47,540 nucleotides of DNA from a virus. Below the pieces are notes generated by a model. It was given only the letters and a program-made list of their open reading frames with translations. It was not told where the DNA came from and ran no database searches. A program made the translations under genes and the position numbers. This document shows positions 14,811 to 23,054 of this stretch, piece by piece. The first letter of the stretch is position 1; each line of letters begins with the position of its first letter. The stretch covers positions 1 to 47,540 of the IMG/VR virus record IMGVR_UViG_3300022707_002784. One strand, written 5' to 3'.

Positions 14811-15449
14811 ATGTCATCAAATATCACAATTACTGGAGATCAAAAAACAATCTACAGCATCGTAAAAGAAAGTAGAATCAGAATCAAAAGAGGTTTGATT
14901 GAAATATCTGGTGATATAGAAAATCCGCATAAAAAATTAGCGGAGATTGCGAAGGAGAGCAATAAAAAAGCTGCTAAGATAGCGAAGGAAATTGCTGATA
15001 AGGATGCAAAGGAAATTCGGGAGCGAATCAACAAAGCTGCCAAGAAGAAGGAGGATGATGCAAAAGCCAATTACGAGGCTATAAAGGCAAGGAATGAAGC
15101 TGAAGCGGAACGCCAAGCAGCCGAGAAAGAGGCATCAGACAAGCGTGCTGAAGAGATGCGCAAGAAGGATGAGTCCAAAGGCAAGAAGAAGGGGAAGAAG
15201 AAAGGCAAGAAAGGCAAGAAATCTTCTGGTAAGAAGAAGGATGCAAAACCTGCAGCCAAGAAGGATACTGAAGGTGGAGAAAAGGGTGATGCTGGTGCCA
15301 AAGAAGCCAAGCCTAAGATAAAAACGAAGGAAGAAAAGAATGGTCCGGACAAGGACAAGGAGGAAGATGATAAGGAAGAAGGCACAAAGGCACCTGCCAA
15401 TAAAAAACCTGCAGCTAAGAAAGCTGCCAAGAAAAAAGATGACAAATGA
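14811..15449 (+). CDS. Lysine/alanine-rich protein, histone H1-like composition
   Basis: 212 aa. Residues 1-45 look like a small beta domain. Residues 45-125 are a long charged helix or coiled coil. From about residue 125 the chain is very rich in Lys, Ala and Gly (KGKKKGKKGKK, and repeated PAAKK), as in histone H1-like proteins. It lies right after the capsid gene and its terminator, so it may be a head protein that binds DNA or the capsid surface. Its stop overlaps the next start by 4 nt. No family is certain. Confidence 0.7.
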   Translation: MSSNITITGDQKTIYSIVKESRIRIKRGLIEISGDIENPHKKLAEIAKESNKKAAKIAKEIADKDAKEIRERINKAAKKKEDDAKANYEAIKARNEAEAERQAAEKEASDKRAEEMRKKDESKGKKKGKKKGKKGKKSSGKKKDAKPAAKKDTEGGEKGDAGAKEAKPKIKTKEEKNGPDKDKEEDDKEEGTKAPANKKPAAKKAAKKKDDK

Positions 15450-15832
15450 GAAAAGTTCTCATAATATCTGCATTACTGGTCTGTAATCTAGTAAGTGCAC
15501 AAATTACGCATCAGGTGGATATTTCTGCAATGGGTGCGGATAGCACGTTTTATTTCACCAAGACTCAAACAAGGTTTTCCTATAATCTAGGAATGGTTGT
15601 GGAATTTGAAAGTGTAACTGGAACAGAAGGGACATTCAGGTTTATTAACTCACCTGTTGATAGCCTTGTGTTTACAATGCCTAATGGTGGCCCGTTTGCT
15701 ATTACCGGTGACACTGCACTTGCTATAATAAGTGATGTGACTCCATTTGAATTCAATGGATTCAAGATGACCAAGGGAACACTCACTGGTGGAATACTTA
15801 CATTCTACTTATCAAGAAAAATACGCAGATGA
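15446..15832 (+). CDS. Secreted-type protein in virion region, 128 aa
   Basis: Residues 1-18 are a signal peptide with a hydrophobic core and a cleavage site before Gln19 (LVSA/Q), in line with the Bacteroidetes Q-rule for signal peptidase I substrates. The remainder is beta-rich and Thr/Gly-rich. No family recognised. It is coupled by 4-nt overlaps to both neighbours. It might be a decoration or an exported protein; which is unknown. Confidence 0.7.
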   Translation: MRKVLIISALLVCNLVSAQITHQVDISAMGADSTFYFTKTQTRFSYNLGMVVEFESVTGTEGTFRFINSPVDSLVFTMPNGGPFAITGDTALAIISDVTPFEFNGFKMTKGTLTGGILTFYLSRKIRR

Positions 15833-16350
15833 GAAATGCCTTGTTAATCATATTATGTCTGTGTGCATCCATGTCATTCGGTCAGGATGGTCAGACTGTT
15901 GATATCCGAAAGGAAGAACCAATCAAGGCAACTGCTGATCTCCATGTTTCAGATGCCAGTGTAACATTGCCATTAACTCAGAATATTTATGCTCAAGTAA
16001 CCAATGCCACATTCGATCTTTTATCAAGTGAGCATTTAAAAAAATTTACTAATGGCGGTGATTCTGTTGTCACTGAATTGGCAGGCTTGTACAAGATTGA
16101 TGTGCATTTATCAATAGAAGGAAATGCCAATGACATCTATGAAAATGTAATATCCATTGGTAATGTTATAGATAACAATCATAAAGTAACCAGGAAGACA
16201 CAGAACAACGATGTTGGAGATATGTCATTCAGTGGCATTTATCAACTTGAAAAATCCCAATCGGTGAAGATAATGCTCAGAAATACAGTCAACAACAATG
16301 ATCCCGTCATAGTTAATGCCTGTTTAGTATTATTCAGATTAGGTGATTAG
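15829..16350 (+). CDS. Secreted-type protein in virion region, 173 aa
   Basis: A signal peptide at residues 1-18 with predicted cleavage before Gln19 (MSFG/Q). The mature part is beta-rich (for example NIYAQVTNATFDLLSS, then GLYKIDVHLSIEGNA), resembling jelly-roll or C1q-like folds that coat fibres or capsids. This resemblance is visual only. It directly follows another secreted-type gene. Confidence 0.7.
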   Translation: MRNALLIILCLCASMSFGQDGQTVDIRKEEPIKATADLHVSDASVTLPLTQNIYAQVTNATFDLLSSEHLKKFTNGGDSVVTELAGLYKIDVHLSIEGNANDIYENVISIGNVIDNNHKVTRKTQNNDVGDMSFSGIYQLEKSQSVKIMLRNTVNNNDPVIVNACLVLFRLGD

Positions 16351-17433
16351 GTGTATGATATCCCTACCATAAAAGCGAATCTTGCTGGAGTTGTCGGATG
16401 GAGACAGCCCCAAGAAACTGAATTTGCTATAATTGATGCAGCAAACCTTGCCAGTTCATCCGGACTATTCTATCAGGGTGTTCATCGATTGGTTACCGTT
16501 GAGAATCTAAGGAATGCTTTACCAGAAGCATTAAGCGACTCTGAATTCAACGATGAGATATTTGATATGCAGAAAGATGCTATCCAAAGGGTAGTTCAGT
16601 CTGTATTCCAGCTGAAAAAGCCAAGAACAAAGGCGCTATTGGACAAATTTCGATTGTATGACAATGCCAATGTCAAAGATGACTTCATTGAGAATGTTGC
16701 AGGTCAATGGGTTGGATATGAGATCGATCTGGCTAAGAACAACAACCTGAAAGTTGTCATTGATGCATTGGGCAGTGAGTTTGATGCAATCAAGATAGGA
16801 TTGGATATCAAATTGTTTCACAGTTCTAAAAAGGATGCTATTGTTACATTCCTATTGACAACACTTGCCGGTGATTCAAAGTTCGATGACCTCGTTGATT
16901 TTGTAATGGATTACCTCACATTCGTTGGTGGGACCTACTATATTGGGTATGAAATGGATGATTTGGGTGCAGTTCGTGCATTAAACAGGACATTTGATGT
17001 ATCTGAAAAGGCAAATGAGCCAAAACACTTCGGAATAAGACCAATTCGGGTTGAAAATTACGTTGGCCCAGACTTATTTGACATAGATGACATCGAAATT
17101 GCAAGTGAAACGCATGGTTTGAACTTCGAATTCACCACCACCGTTGACATAACCAACCTTATTAGTGATCAAAAGCAAACATTTGCAGACTTGATCAGCA
17201 AGCAAATGGCGGTTAATGTTCTTCAGACACTTATTAATTCAACGCGCACGAATGCTATCAAGCAGGAAACACGAACAATCGCGTTGTTGGAGCTCAAGGG
17301 AACGGATAAAAACCGTCAAATCGGATTAGAATGGCAGTTGGCCAGAGCAATTGAAGAAACTGAATTTGATTTCAGTGATTTGGATCCACTGATTGTTCCT
17401 ACTAGGGATAAATTTCCAATAGCTGATTTTTAG
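16351..17433 (+). CDS. Conserved structural protein, 360 aa
   Basis: Starts at GTG 16351, immediately after the previous stop; the ATG at 16355 is out of frame. The N-terminal pattern IPTIKANLAGVVGWRQPQ and later ASSSGLFYQGVHRLVTVENL resemble a structural protein I associate with phages of Bacteroidota between capsid and tail tube genes. The exact role is unknown; a connector or tail completion role is plausible from position. No signal peptide. Confidence 0.65.
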   Translation: MYDIPTIKANLAGVVGWRQPQETEFAIIDAANLASSSGLFYQGVHRLVTVENLRNALPEALSDSEFNDEIFDMQKDAIQRVVQSVFQLKKPRTKALLDKFRLYDNANVKDDFIENVAGQWVGYEIDLAKNNNLKVVIDALGSEFDAIKIGLDIKLFHSSKKDAIVTFLLTTLAGDSKFDDLVDFVMDYLTFVGGTYYIGYEMDDLGAVRALNRTFDVSEKANEPKHFGIRPIRVENYVGPDLFDIDDIEIASETHGLNFEFTTTVDITNLISDQKQTFADLISKQMAVNVLQTLINSTRTNAIKQETRTIALLELKGTDKNRQIGLEWQLARAIEETEFDFSDLDPLIVPTRDKFPIADF

Positions 17434-17512
17434 GTCATTTAATATGCCTAGATAAAATAATTTTTTTATTTAATTTTACATCAACTGATTAACGAACCAA
17501 TAAAACTATATT

Positions 17513-18127
17513 ATGGCCGGTCTTTGCGAATGTCCAAATCCAGCAGCACTTGAATCAATTGCTGATTTCACTTGTCCTGTTGATTTCTCCGAAATATCAA
17601 AGATTGTTGTAAGTAGAAAAAGAGAATTTCAGAAGACAGGCGTTGGTGCCTTGATTGAAATTGATATCATTACGTTTGCTGAATGGGCTGATACCCTTGC
17701 TGCAGTGGATGACACAAAATCAGTAATCACCCCAGAGGTTGATGATGTGGAGAACGCGCCTGGTGATGCAATCACAGAGGAATTGACTGTTCGAACTGTT
17801 GTAGTTGGCCTTGATCCAACAACTTTCACAGGATTTATGCAAGGTGCACCTGGCGCAACTATTGTTGCTTTCAAGAAATTAGCATGTGAAAAAACATTGT
17901 TCGTATATTTCATCGATAATAACGGTGACATCATTTATGCTCTAAATGGAGTTAAGCCTGAAGGATTCAAGGTAAGCAACAACAGCTTCTTTGTACAGGA
18001 CACCGAACTTATCAAGCGAACTGGTAATAAGAACAGATTTGGTTTCCAATTGGAGGCAGGATGGTCTGACACAGCTAAGAAGGCAACACCTGTTGACTTT
18101 GATGCACTTGTTGACCTCACTAACTAA
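17513..18127 (+). CDS. Major tail tube protein candidate
   Basis: 204 aa. The opening is CECPNPAALESIADFTCP. The body is beta-rich, ends in a conserved-looking GFQLEAGWSDTAKK, and the size is right for a tail tube monomer. It sits alone between a non-coding gap of 79 bp and a small gene, upstream of connector-like genes and the tail chaperones. I infer the role from position, size and fold type rather than from a named family. Confidence 0.6.
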   Translation: MAGLCECPNPAALESIADFTCPVDFSEISKIVVSRKREFQKTGVGALIEIDIITFAEWADTLAAVDDTKSVITPEVDDVENAPGDAITEELTVRTVVVGLDPTTFTGFMQGAPGATIVAFKKLACEKTLFVYFIDNNGDIIYALNGVKPEGFKVSNNSFFVQDTELIKRTGNKNRFGFQLEAGWSDTAKKATPVDFDALVDLTN

Positions 18128-18146
18128 TAATTAATTACTTTCAGTC

Positions 18147-18317
18147 ATGATAAAGCTATTACGAGGAAAAGAGGAAAGGGAATATTCTCTTGAGCACGCA
18201 CAAAACATTCTCAATCATCCAATGAATGCCAAGGTGGAGGATGATGTAAAGTTCAAACTTCCCAAGGATAGTTTGTATGAGATTAAGGATGGAAAACTTG
18301 TGAAGAAGGCTAAGTAA
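18147..18317 (+). CDS. Small protein after tail tube, 56 aa
   Basis: 56 aa, charged, with DVKFKLPKDSLYEIKDGKLVKK near the C-terminus, similar to small proteins of unknown function found near tail genes. It is followed by a terminator hairpin. Confidence 0.55.
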   Translation: MIKLLRGKEEREYSLEHAQNILNHPMNAKVEDDVKFKLPKDSLYEIKDGKLVKKAK

Positions 18318-18345
18318 TAGGTTTTAGACCGAAAAGAACAGGACA

Positions 18346-18378
18346 GCCGTTGGGAATCAAATCCTGACGGCTTTTTTT
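18346..18378 (+). terminator. Terminator overlapping the next leader
   Basis: GCCGT (18346-18350) pairs with ACGGC (18367-18371), and AGGA/TCCT can extend the structure through a bulge. T7 follows (18372-18378), and the next ATG begins on the next base. Transcription of the downstream tail genes must therefore read through or start within it. Confidence 0.75.
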
Positions 18379-18837
18379 ATGCCATTTGACAAAAAAATAA
18401 AGCAACTGAAGCTTATCGAGAAGAATCTTGATAAATTTGTAGGGCAGTCAGCCTTGAGGCATGGTAATCTTCTTGAGGATGCTATAACTGAGGATCAGTT
18501 GTTTGATAAGGGTGAAGATGGTCTTGGAAACCCTTTAGGTGAATATTCAGATTTCACCAAACTATTCAAGACTACCATTGCCGGTCAACTTGGGAGAAGC
18601 ACAAGGGTCGATCATATAACATTGCGTGACACTGGAGAATTTCATGAGAGTGTCAAGGTAAAGGTCAGTAACAAAGGTGTAATTGAAATAGTATCAGAGC
18701 CACAGAAGGAAGACACAAATCTACTTGATGAGTTCGGAAAAGAAATATTGTTTGTTAATGCTGAGAATCTTAATAATTTCATAAGACCATTTTTATTAGA
18801 TGACCTCAGAAAAGACATCAGGGCAGGGTTGCAGTAG
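18379..18837 (+). CDS. Tail completion or connector-like protein
   Basis: 152 aa. It contains TLRDTGEFHESVKVKV, a motif type seen in minor neck proteins of tailed phages. The ends are helical. The position between tail tube and tail chaperones supports a neck or connector role. The start is immediately downstream of a terminator hairpin. Confidence 0.55.
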   Translation: MPFDKKIKQLKLIEKNLDKFVGQSALRHGNLLEDAITEDQLFDKGEDGLGNPLGEYSDFTKLFKTTIAGQLGRSTRVDHITLRDTGEFHESVKVKVSNKGVIEIVSEPQKEDTNLLDEFGKEILFVNAENLNNFIRPFLLDDLRKDIRAGLQ

Positions 18838-19054
18838 TTGTGTAAACAGCAAAGGCCCGTTGCAAAGGATTATTGAAGGATGGGGAAACTATTTATTTCC
18901 GAATCCAGAGGTTGAAAAGATTGCAAAGGTAAGGGCGCTTAGGTGTGCCACTTGTGATTTTAATAAGTTTGAAATTTGTACTAAATGTGTAGGATGTCCA
19001 GTTGCAGCAAAAACACGATCAATGGATGAAGAATGCCCAATAGGAAGATGGTAA
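18800..19054 (+). CDS. Cysteine-rich zinc-binding phage protein, 84 aa
   Basis: Starts within the previous gene (38-nt overlap). C11-x-x-C14, then C49-x-x-C52, C60-x-x-C63, C66 and C79 give a dense set of zinc ligands. The phrase GPLQRIIEGWGNYLFPNPEVEKIAKVRAL is followed by PVAAKTRS and CPIGRW, typical of small zinc proteins in this neighbourhood of phages of Bacteroidota. Function unknown. Confidence 0.65.
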   Translation: MTSEKTSGQGCSSCVNSKGPLQRIIEGWGNYLFPNPEVEKIAKVRALRCATCDFNKFEICTKCVGCPVAAKTRSMDEECPIGRW

Positions 19055-19055
19055 T

Positions 19056-19655
19056 ATGAGTCAGACAAAACCAATAGTTCACATTATAGCTGATCCGGTC
19101 CTTCTGGATTTGGTGATCAAGAAGATTCAAACGGCTATGGCCGTATTGGATTGGATAACCTTTTCATTTGGTAAAGCTGTAAGGAAATTCAAGATCGTTG
19201 GTGAGCAACGAACATCATATCCTGCTATATTCCAAGCATGGAAAAAGGATTATTACAACGCATTCCCGAATGACAACATTGACAAAGGATATTCATTTGT
19301 GTTTCCGGATCCAGGTGATGAGATAACCGAATACAATACCAAGCGAAATCATCAGATTCAGCGTGATATTTCATTGATCGTATTCTTTGACATGGAAAAG
19401 ATTGACAATACTCTTCTGTATCCATTTAATGAGAAGCTGAAGGAAGATGTGTTGTTCCAGCTCAGTACATTAGGCAAAGAAGTATTACAGGTAAATGATA
19501 TCACTGATGACATAGAAGAAGTGTTTGATGATTTCACTAATTCAGAGATAAAGGCTGCATTTTTAGGTGAAAGATATGGAGCGTTCAAGTTTGAGTGCAC
19601 TGTGTTCTATAGAAACGATAATTGTGCCATTAACGCATTCAATCCAAATCCATGA
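19056..19655 (+). CDS. Tail-related structural protein, 199 aa
   Basis: Starts 1 nt after the previous stop and overlaps the next start by 4 nt. The beta/alpha mixture, with DISLIVFFDMEKID and GAFKFECTVFYRND, is like small tail terminator or tail completion proteins. It lies directly upstream of the tail assembly chaperones, where a tail terminator is common. The family call is tentative. Confidence 0.55.
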   Translation: MSQTKPIVHIIADPVLLDLVIKKIQTAMAVLDWITFSFGKAVRKFKIVGEQRTSYPAIFQAWKKDYYNAFPNDNIDKGYSFVFPDPGDEITEYNTKRNHQIQRDISLIVFFDMEKIDNTLLYPFNEKLKEDVLFQLSTLGKEVLQVNDITDDIEEVFDDFTNSEIKAAFLGERYGAFKFECTVFYRNDNCAINAFNPNP

Positions 19656-20086
19656 TTGAGATAACATTAAAGAAGCATTTGTTGGCTAAACGTCATTCTG
19701 TCATATTGTATGACAATATTGAGAATCTTCCTGCAGTCCAGTTTTCCAAGATGCAGAAGTATCAGATGATTGAAAATGGTATTGGAAGCAACATATCTGA
19801 ATTTGATCGGCATCTTGACCAGGTAACAAAGTTCCTGAAGCATGATGAAAAGAATAAGGCCATCGACGAATTGAAGAACTTACGACACCTGTTTTTTCAC
19901 TGTTTAAATGAGGTTGACCCTTCTCAGCTGGCTTTTTGTTGTCAGGTCCATAGTATTGACGGTGAGATGATCACCGATTATTCAGAAGGGTCACTTGAAA
20001 CCATGCGGAAACGGTTATCTGATTACGGATTGACACAAAAGATAATAGCCGAGCAGGCAGTAAAAAAAAATTCCAAGAAGAGCTAG
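19652..20086 (+). CDS. Tail assembly chaperone, unshifted product
   Basis: 144 aa. Proteins at this position bind the tape measure and organise the tail tube. The helical core (residues 50-90) and C-terminus are followed by a run of nine A near the end of the frame. The stop at 20084-20086 is bypassed by a proposed -1 shift into the next frame. Position directly upstream of the tape measure and the slippery run support the call, although the sequence itself is not typed to a named family. Confidence 0.75.
   Translation: MIEITLKKHLLAKRHSVILYDNIENLPAVQFSKMQKYQMIENGIGSNISEFDRHLDQVTKFLKHDEKNKAIDELKNLRHLFFHCLNEVDPSQLAFCCQVHSIDGEMITDYSEGSLETMRKRLSDYGLTQKIIAEQAVKKNSKKS
20062..20070 (+). promoter_or_regulatory. 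-1 frameshift slippery run (nine A)
   Basis: In the frame of the upstream chaperone gene the codons read GTA AAA AAA AAT, so a classic A AAA AAA heptamer occupies 20062-20068. A -1 slip moves directly into a frame that is open to 20427. No other run of this length was noticed in the tail region. Confidence 0.8.
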
Positions 20087-20427
20087 ATGAATACTTTCCT
20101 GAATTAAGACCGAAGGGTAAGCGGTTGGAGATAATTGGAAGACAAAAGAATAAAGCGTTATTGAGAGCAGATGAAATAATTGATGGTAGGGATAATCAAA
20201 GGCATATAGATCAAATTGACAAGTATATATTGGGCATTACAGAAGTGCCTAATTTTAATGGTTTTGGTGATGATAAACAACATGATAAAGATTTCGAATC
20301 ATTGTGTGCATACTTACAGAAGCAAACACCTAGAAATGTCAAAGAATTCACAACAATGGAGTTTCACAGTTTGATGATTAATATTTACAAATCAAGGCCA
20401 AGGTCTAAATCGAATATTAAAGGATGA
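20068..20427 (+). CDS. Tail assembly chaperone, frameshift extension
   Basis: After the -1 slip the frame continues as KFQEELDEYFPELRPKG and then through to a stop at 20425-20427. The fused product would have about 258 aa (139 from the first frame, 119 from the second). The segment between the slip and the TTG at 20125 looks like coding sequence (acidic helix), which argues against an independent gene starting at 20125. The stop overlaps the tape measure start. Confidence 0.75.
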   Translation, partial: KFQEELDEYFPELRPKGKRLEIIGRQKNKALLRADEIIDGRDNQRHIDQIDKYILGITEVPNFNGFGDDKQHDKDFESLCAYLQKQTPRNVKEFTTMEFHSLMINIYKSRPRSKSNIKG

Positions 20428-23054
20428 GTAATCCAATACTATCAGAAGAGTTAATTGAGAAACAGGCTAGGAAAGACCTGAAGGAACTCATTGAACTATT
20501 GCAGTCTGCCCGAAAGGAAATGGTTGCATTCGTAAAGTCTGTGAAGGGTAAACTCAAGTCTGAGGATATCACAGGCAAAGATGCAGCGAAGAATATTGCT
20601 GAATTCAGCAAGGAGATTGAAAATGCTGGTGAGCAGATTGAAGAACTTACCAAGTCTGAAAAGGAATTTCTGAAACTTCAAGAACGCCTGACTGAATCCA
20701 CAAGCGATCAGGCTAAAGAGAATGCCAAGCTGAAGGTTGAGATACTGGAGAACAACAAGGCTAATCGTGAAGCCGCTAAGTTAGCTTTGAATCTTGTTGG
20801 GGCTTATACCAAGCAGAGCAAGCGGTTAATTGCACTGAGAAAGGAATACAAGGATTTAGTTATTTCCGAGGGTAGCGCAGCAAAGGGATCTAAAAAGTTA
20901 CTACGCGAAATAGGCAAACTTGATAAAGAATTAAAAGCTGTTGATGCCTCTGCCGGTCAATTCCAGAGAAATGTTGGTAATTATCCAGATACTTTAGGTG
21001 ATGCAGCTAAGAGTATTCTTCTAGTAGCAGCAGCACTTATAACTGCTGGAGGTGCATTTGAAGGAATAAGAACATCCCTTGAGTCATCAGAAGAGGGTTC
21101 TGAAGACCTACGGGAAGCATCTGCTGGTTTAGGTGCGGTATTTAGTACAATAAAAAGTACGGTAGCCTCATTCACATTAGATGTAGTAGATTTCGGCAAA
21201 GCGATAGCGGCATCAGATGTTAGTGTGGCTGATCTTGCTACGTCCTTATTTAATGGAACATTTGCTACTGTCGCAGCTGCTACTGGATTTGATAGGACTG
21301 CTGATTCTACAGAAAATCTATTTGACAAAACATTAGCTTTAATAGCTGCTCAAGTAGCATTAACTAAAGCGATAGTTCAATTTGAAAAAGACGTTAGGCC
21401 ATTAGAAGTACGATTGGCTGTATTGAATGGATTAATTGCACAACAGCAGATAATTGCTGGTGATAGCACCAGGAGTTTCAATACTCTCTCAGCTGCTATT
21501 TTAAAAGGGCAGACCTTGCAAGTTGAAAGGGCAGCCATCAATATAAGAATTGCCAAGGAAGAACTAGAAATAAATCGAGAAAGAATAAGAATAGCTGAAT
21601 TGGCTGGTGGTGCTGGTGTTGATCTGTTAGATCAAGAAACTGCTGCAATTACTAAGTTGATAGATGCTGAAAACGAGCTAAAGAATGAAGTTCTGGAAAA
21701 TGAAAAGGAACTTCGCCAAATCAAGCAGGACAGATTAGAAATAGACCTTGATATCCTCATAGATGGATTCGACAATCAGAAGACTATCAATGAAAGGATT
21801 ATTGCCAATGACAGAGAAACATTAGCTGTTCGCGCTGCATTGTTTCAGCAGACAGTTGATTTGGCAAATAAGAGTTTTGAGGGTCAGAAAAGAGTACTTG
21901 AAGACCTTAGTAAAGCAGGTATTGATGTTGAAAGTTTACTGGCACTTGATGCAACCGAATTAGCCGAACAGATTAGGCTTCTTGAACAATCTGAGATAAT
22001 AAACACCAGAACACTTGAGGTTATTCGTGAACGTAGAATTGTTTTGCAGGATCTTGAGGATGCCCAACAGGAATTGAATGAGGCACAAAGAGAAGGTATT
22101 GAGATTCAAAAGGATATAACTTCTCAAGAAGCTGCACTGACTGCTTCTAGGACAGGAGATATAAACGCATTGATAGACCTTGAGGAAGAAAGGCATGATA
22201 ACGAAATTGAGAATCTTCGTGAACGTCTAGAACTTGTTAAAGCTGGTTCGCTTGAAGAACTTAGATTGAAGCAACAGTTGAACGATCAACTATTGCGCGA
22301 AGAGGAAGAAAGGATTGAAAAAGAGAAGAAACTGAATGAGGATCTAAGGGAAATCCGCGACTTCGGAATAAATAGTGCCATTGAAGCTATTCAAAAGAAG
22401 GCTGATGAGGCTATAGATGCTGCAGATGAAGAGATTTCCGCTACTGAAAAGCAGATATCCAGACAAGAGGCATTAGCTGCTCAAGGTTTGGAAAATTCTC
22501 TTGCATTCGAACAGGAGCAACGTGCTGAAGCATTACTAGCCAAGATAGAGGCTGAGAAGAAGAAAGAACGTGCCGAGAAGATAAGTGCATTCTGGAACCT
22601 TCTATCAAATAGCGATTCAGTACAGGAAGCGATTACCAAATTTGGAATCGGTGAGGCATTTGCCAGAACGATTGAATCACTTCCAGGCTTGGAGGAAGGT
22701 GGATTGACTCCAGATAAAGAAAGCGTAATCAGAGTAAGTGAAAAAGGAAGAGAGTTTGTTATGAGCCATGGACCTACTGAGAAGTATCTTCCTCAGCTTC
22801 AGGCTATGAATGAAGGAACTTATGATCAGCAATTCACAGGGTATATGGACAACGCTAAATTTATGCCACATAAACTTCCTGTCAATGATACCAATATTCA
22901 GTTGTTGAGTGCCGAGATGCGTGCCGTTAAAGATGCTATTGATAATAGTGTACCAAAATTTGAGTCTTATGTGGATCAGACATATGAGACTATTACCACC
23001 CTCCTGAAGTACAAGAATAAGACTGTTAAAACTCATTACAAAGTCAGGTTATGA
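20424..23054 (+). CDS. Tail tape measure protein
   Basis: 876 aa. It sets tail length and is loaded in the tail tube with the chaperones' help. Long helical coiled-coil stretches fill residues 1-150, 310-490 and 540-730. A hydrophobic segment lies near 193-206 (ILLVAAALITAGG), the type that forms a membrane pore during infection. The C-terminal part has EEGGLTPDKESVIRVSEKGREFVM and a leucine-rich end, as in other tape measures. It overlaps both neighbours by 4 nt. Confidence 0.88.
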   Translation: MSNPILSEELIEKQARKDLKELIELLQSARKEMVAFVKSVKGKLKSEDITGKDAAKNIAEFSKEIENAGEQIEELTKSEKEFLKLQERLTESTSDQAKENAKLKVEILENNKANREAAKLALNLVGAYTKQSKRLIALRKEYKDLVISEGSAAKGSKKLLREIGKLDKELKAVDASAGQFQRNVGNYPDTLGDAAKSILLVAAALITAGGAFEGIRTSLESSEEGSEDLREASAGLGAVFSTIKSTVASFTLDVVDFGKAIAASDVSVADLATSLFNGTFATVAAATGFDRTADSTENLFDKTLALIAAQVALTKAIVQFEKDVRPLEVRLAVLNGLIAQQQIIAGDSTRSFNTLSAAILKGQTLQVERAAINIRIAKEELEINRERIRIAELAGGAGVDLLDQETAAITKLIDAENELKNEVLENEKELRQIKQDRLEIDLDILIDGFDNQKTINERIIANDRETLAVRAALFQQTVDLANKSFEGQKRVLEDLSKAGIDVESLLALDATELAEQIRLLEQSEIINTRTLEVIRERRIVLQDLEDAQQELNEAQREGIEIQKDITSQEAALTASRTGDINALIDLEEERHDNEIENLRERLELVKAGSLEELRLKQQLNDQLLREEEERIEKEKKLNEDLREIRDFGINSAIEAIQKKADEAIDAADEEISATEKQISRQEALAAQGLENSLAFEQEQRAEALLAKIEAEKKKERAEKISAFWNLLSNSDSVQEAITKFGIGEAFARTIESLPGLEEGGLTPDKESVIRVSEKGREFVMSHGPTEKYLPQLQAMNEGTYDQQFTGYMDNAKFMPHKLPVNDTNIQLLSAEMRAVKDAIDNSVPKFESYVDQTYETITTLLKYKNKTVKTHYKVRL

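Noticed and set aside
15071-15445. Minus-strand frame of 124 aa opposite the lysine-rich gene
   Set aside because: Shadow of a biased sequence: Lys codons read as Phe and Leu in reverse.
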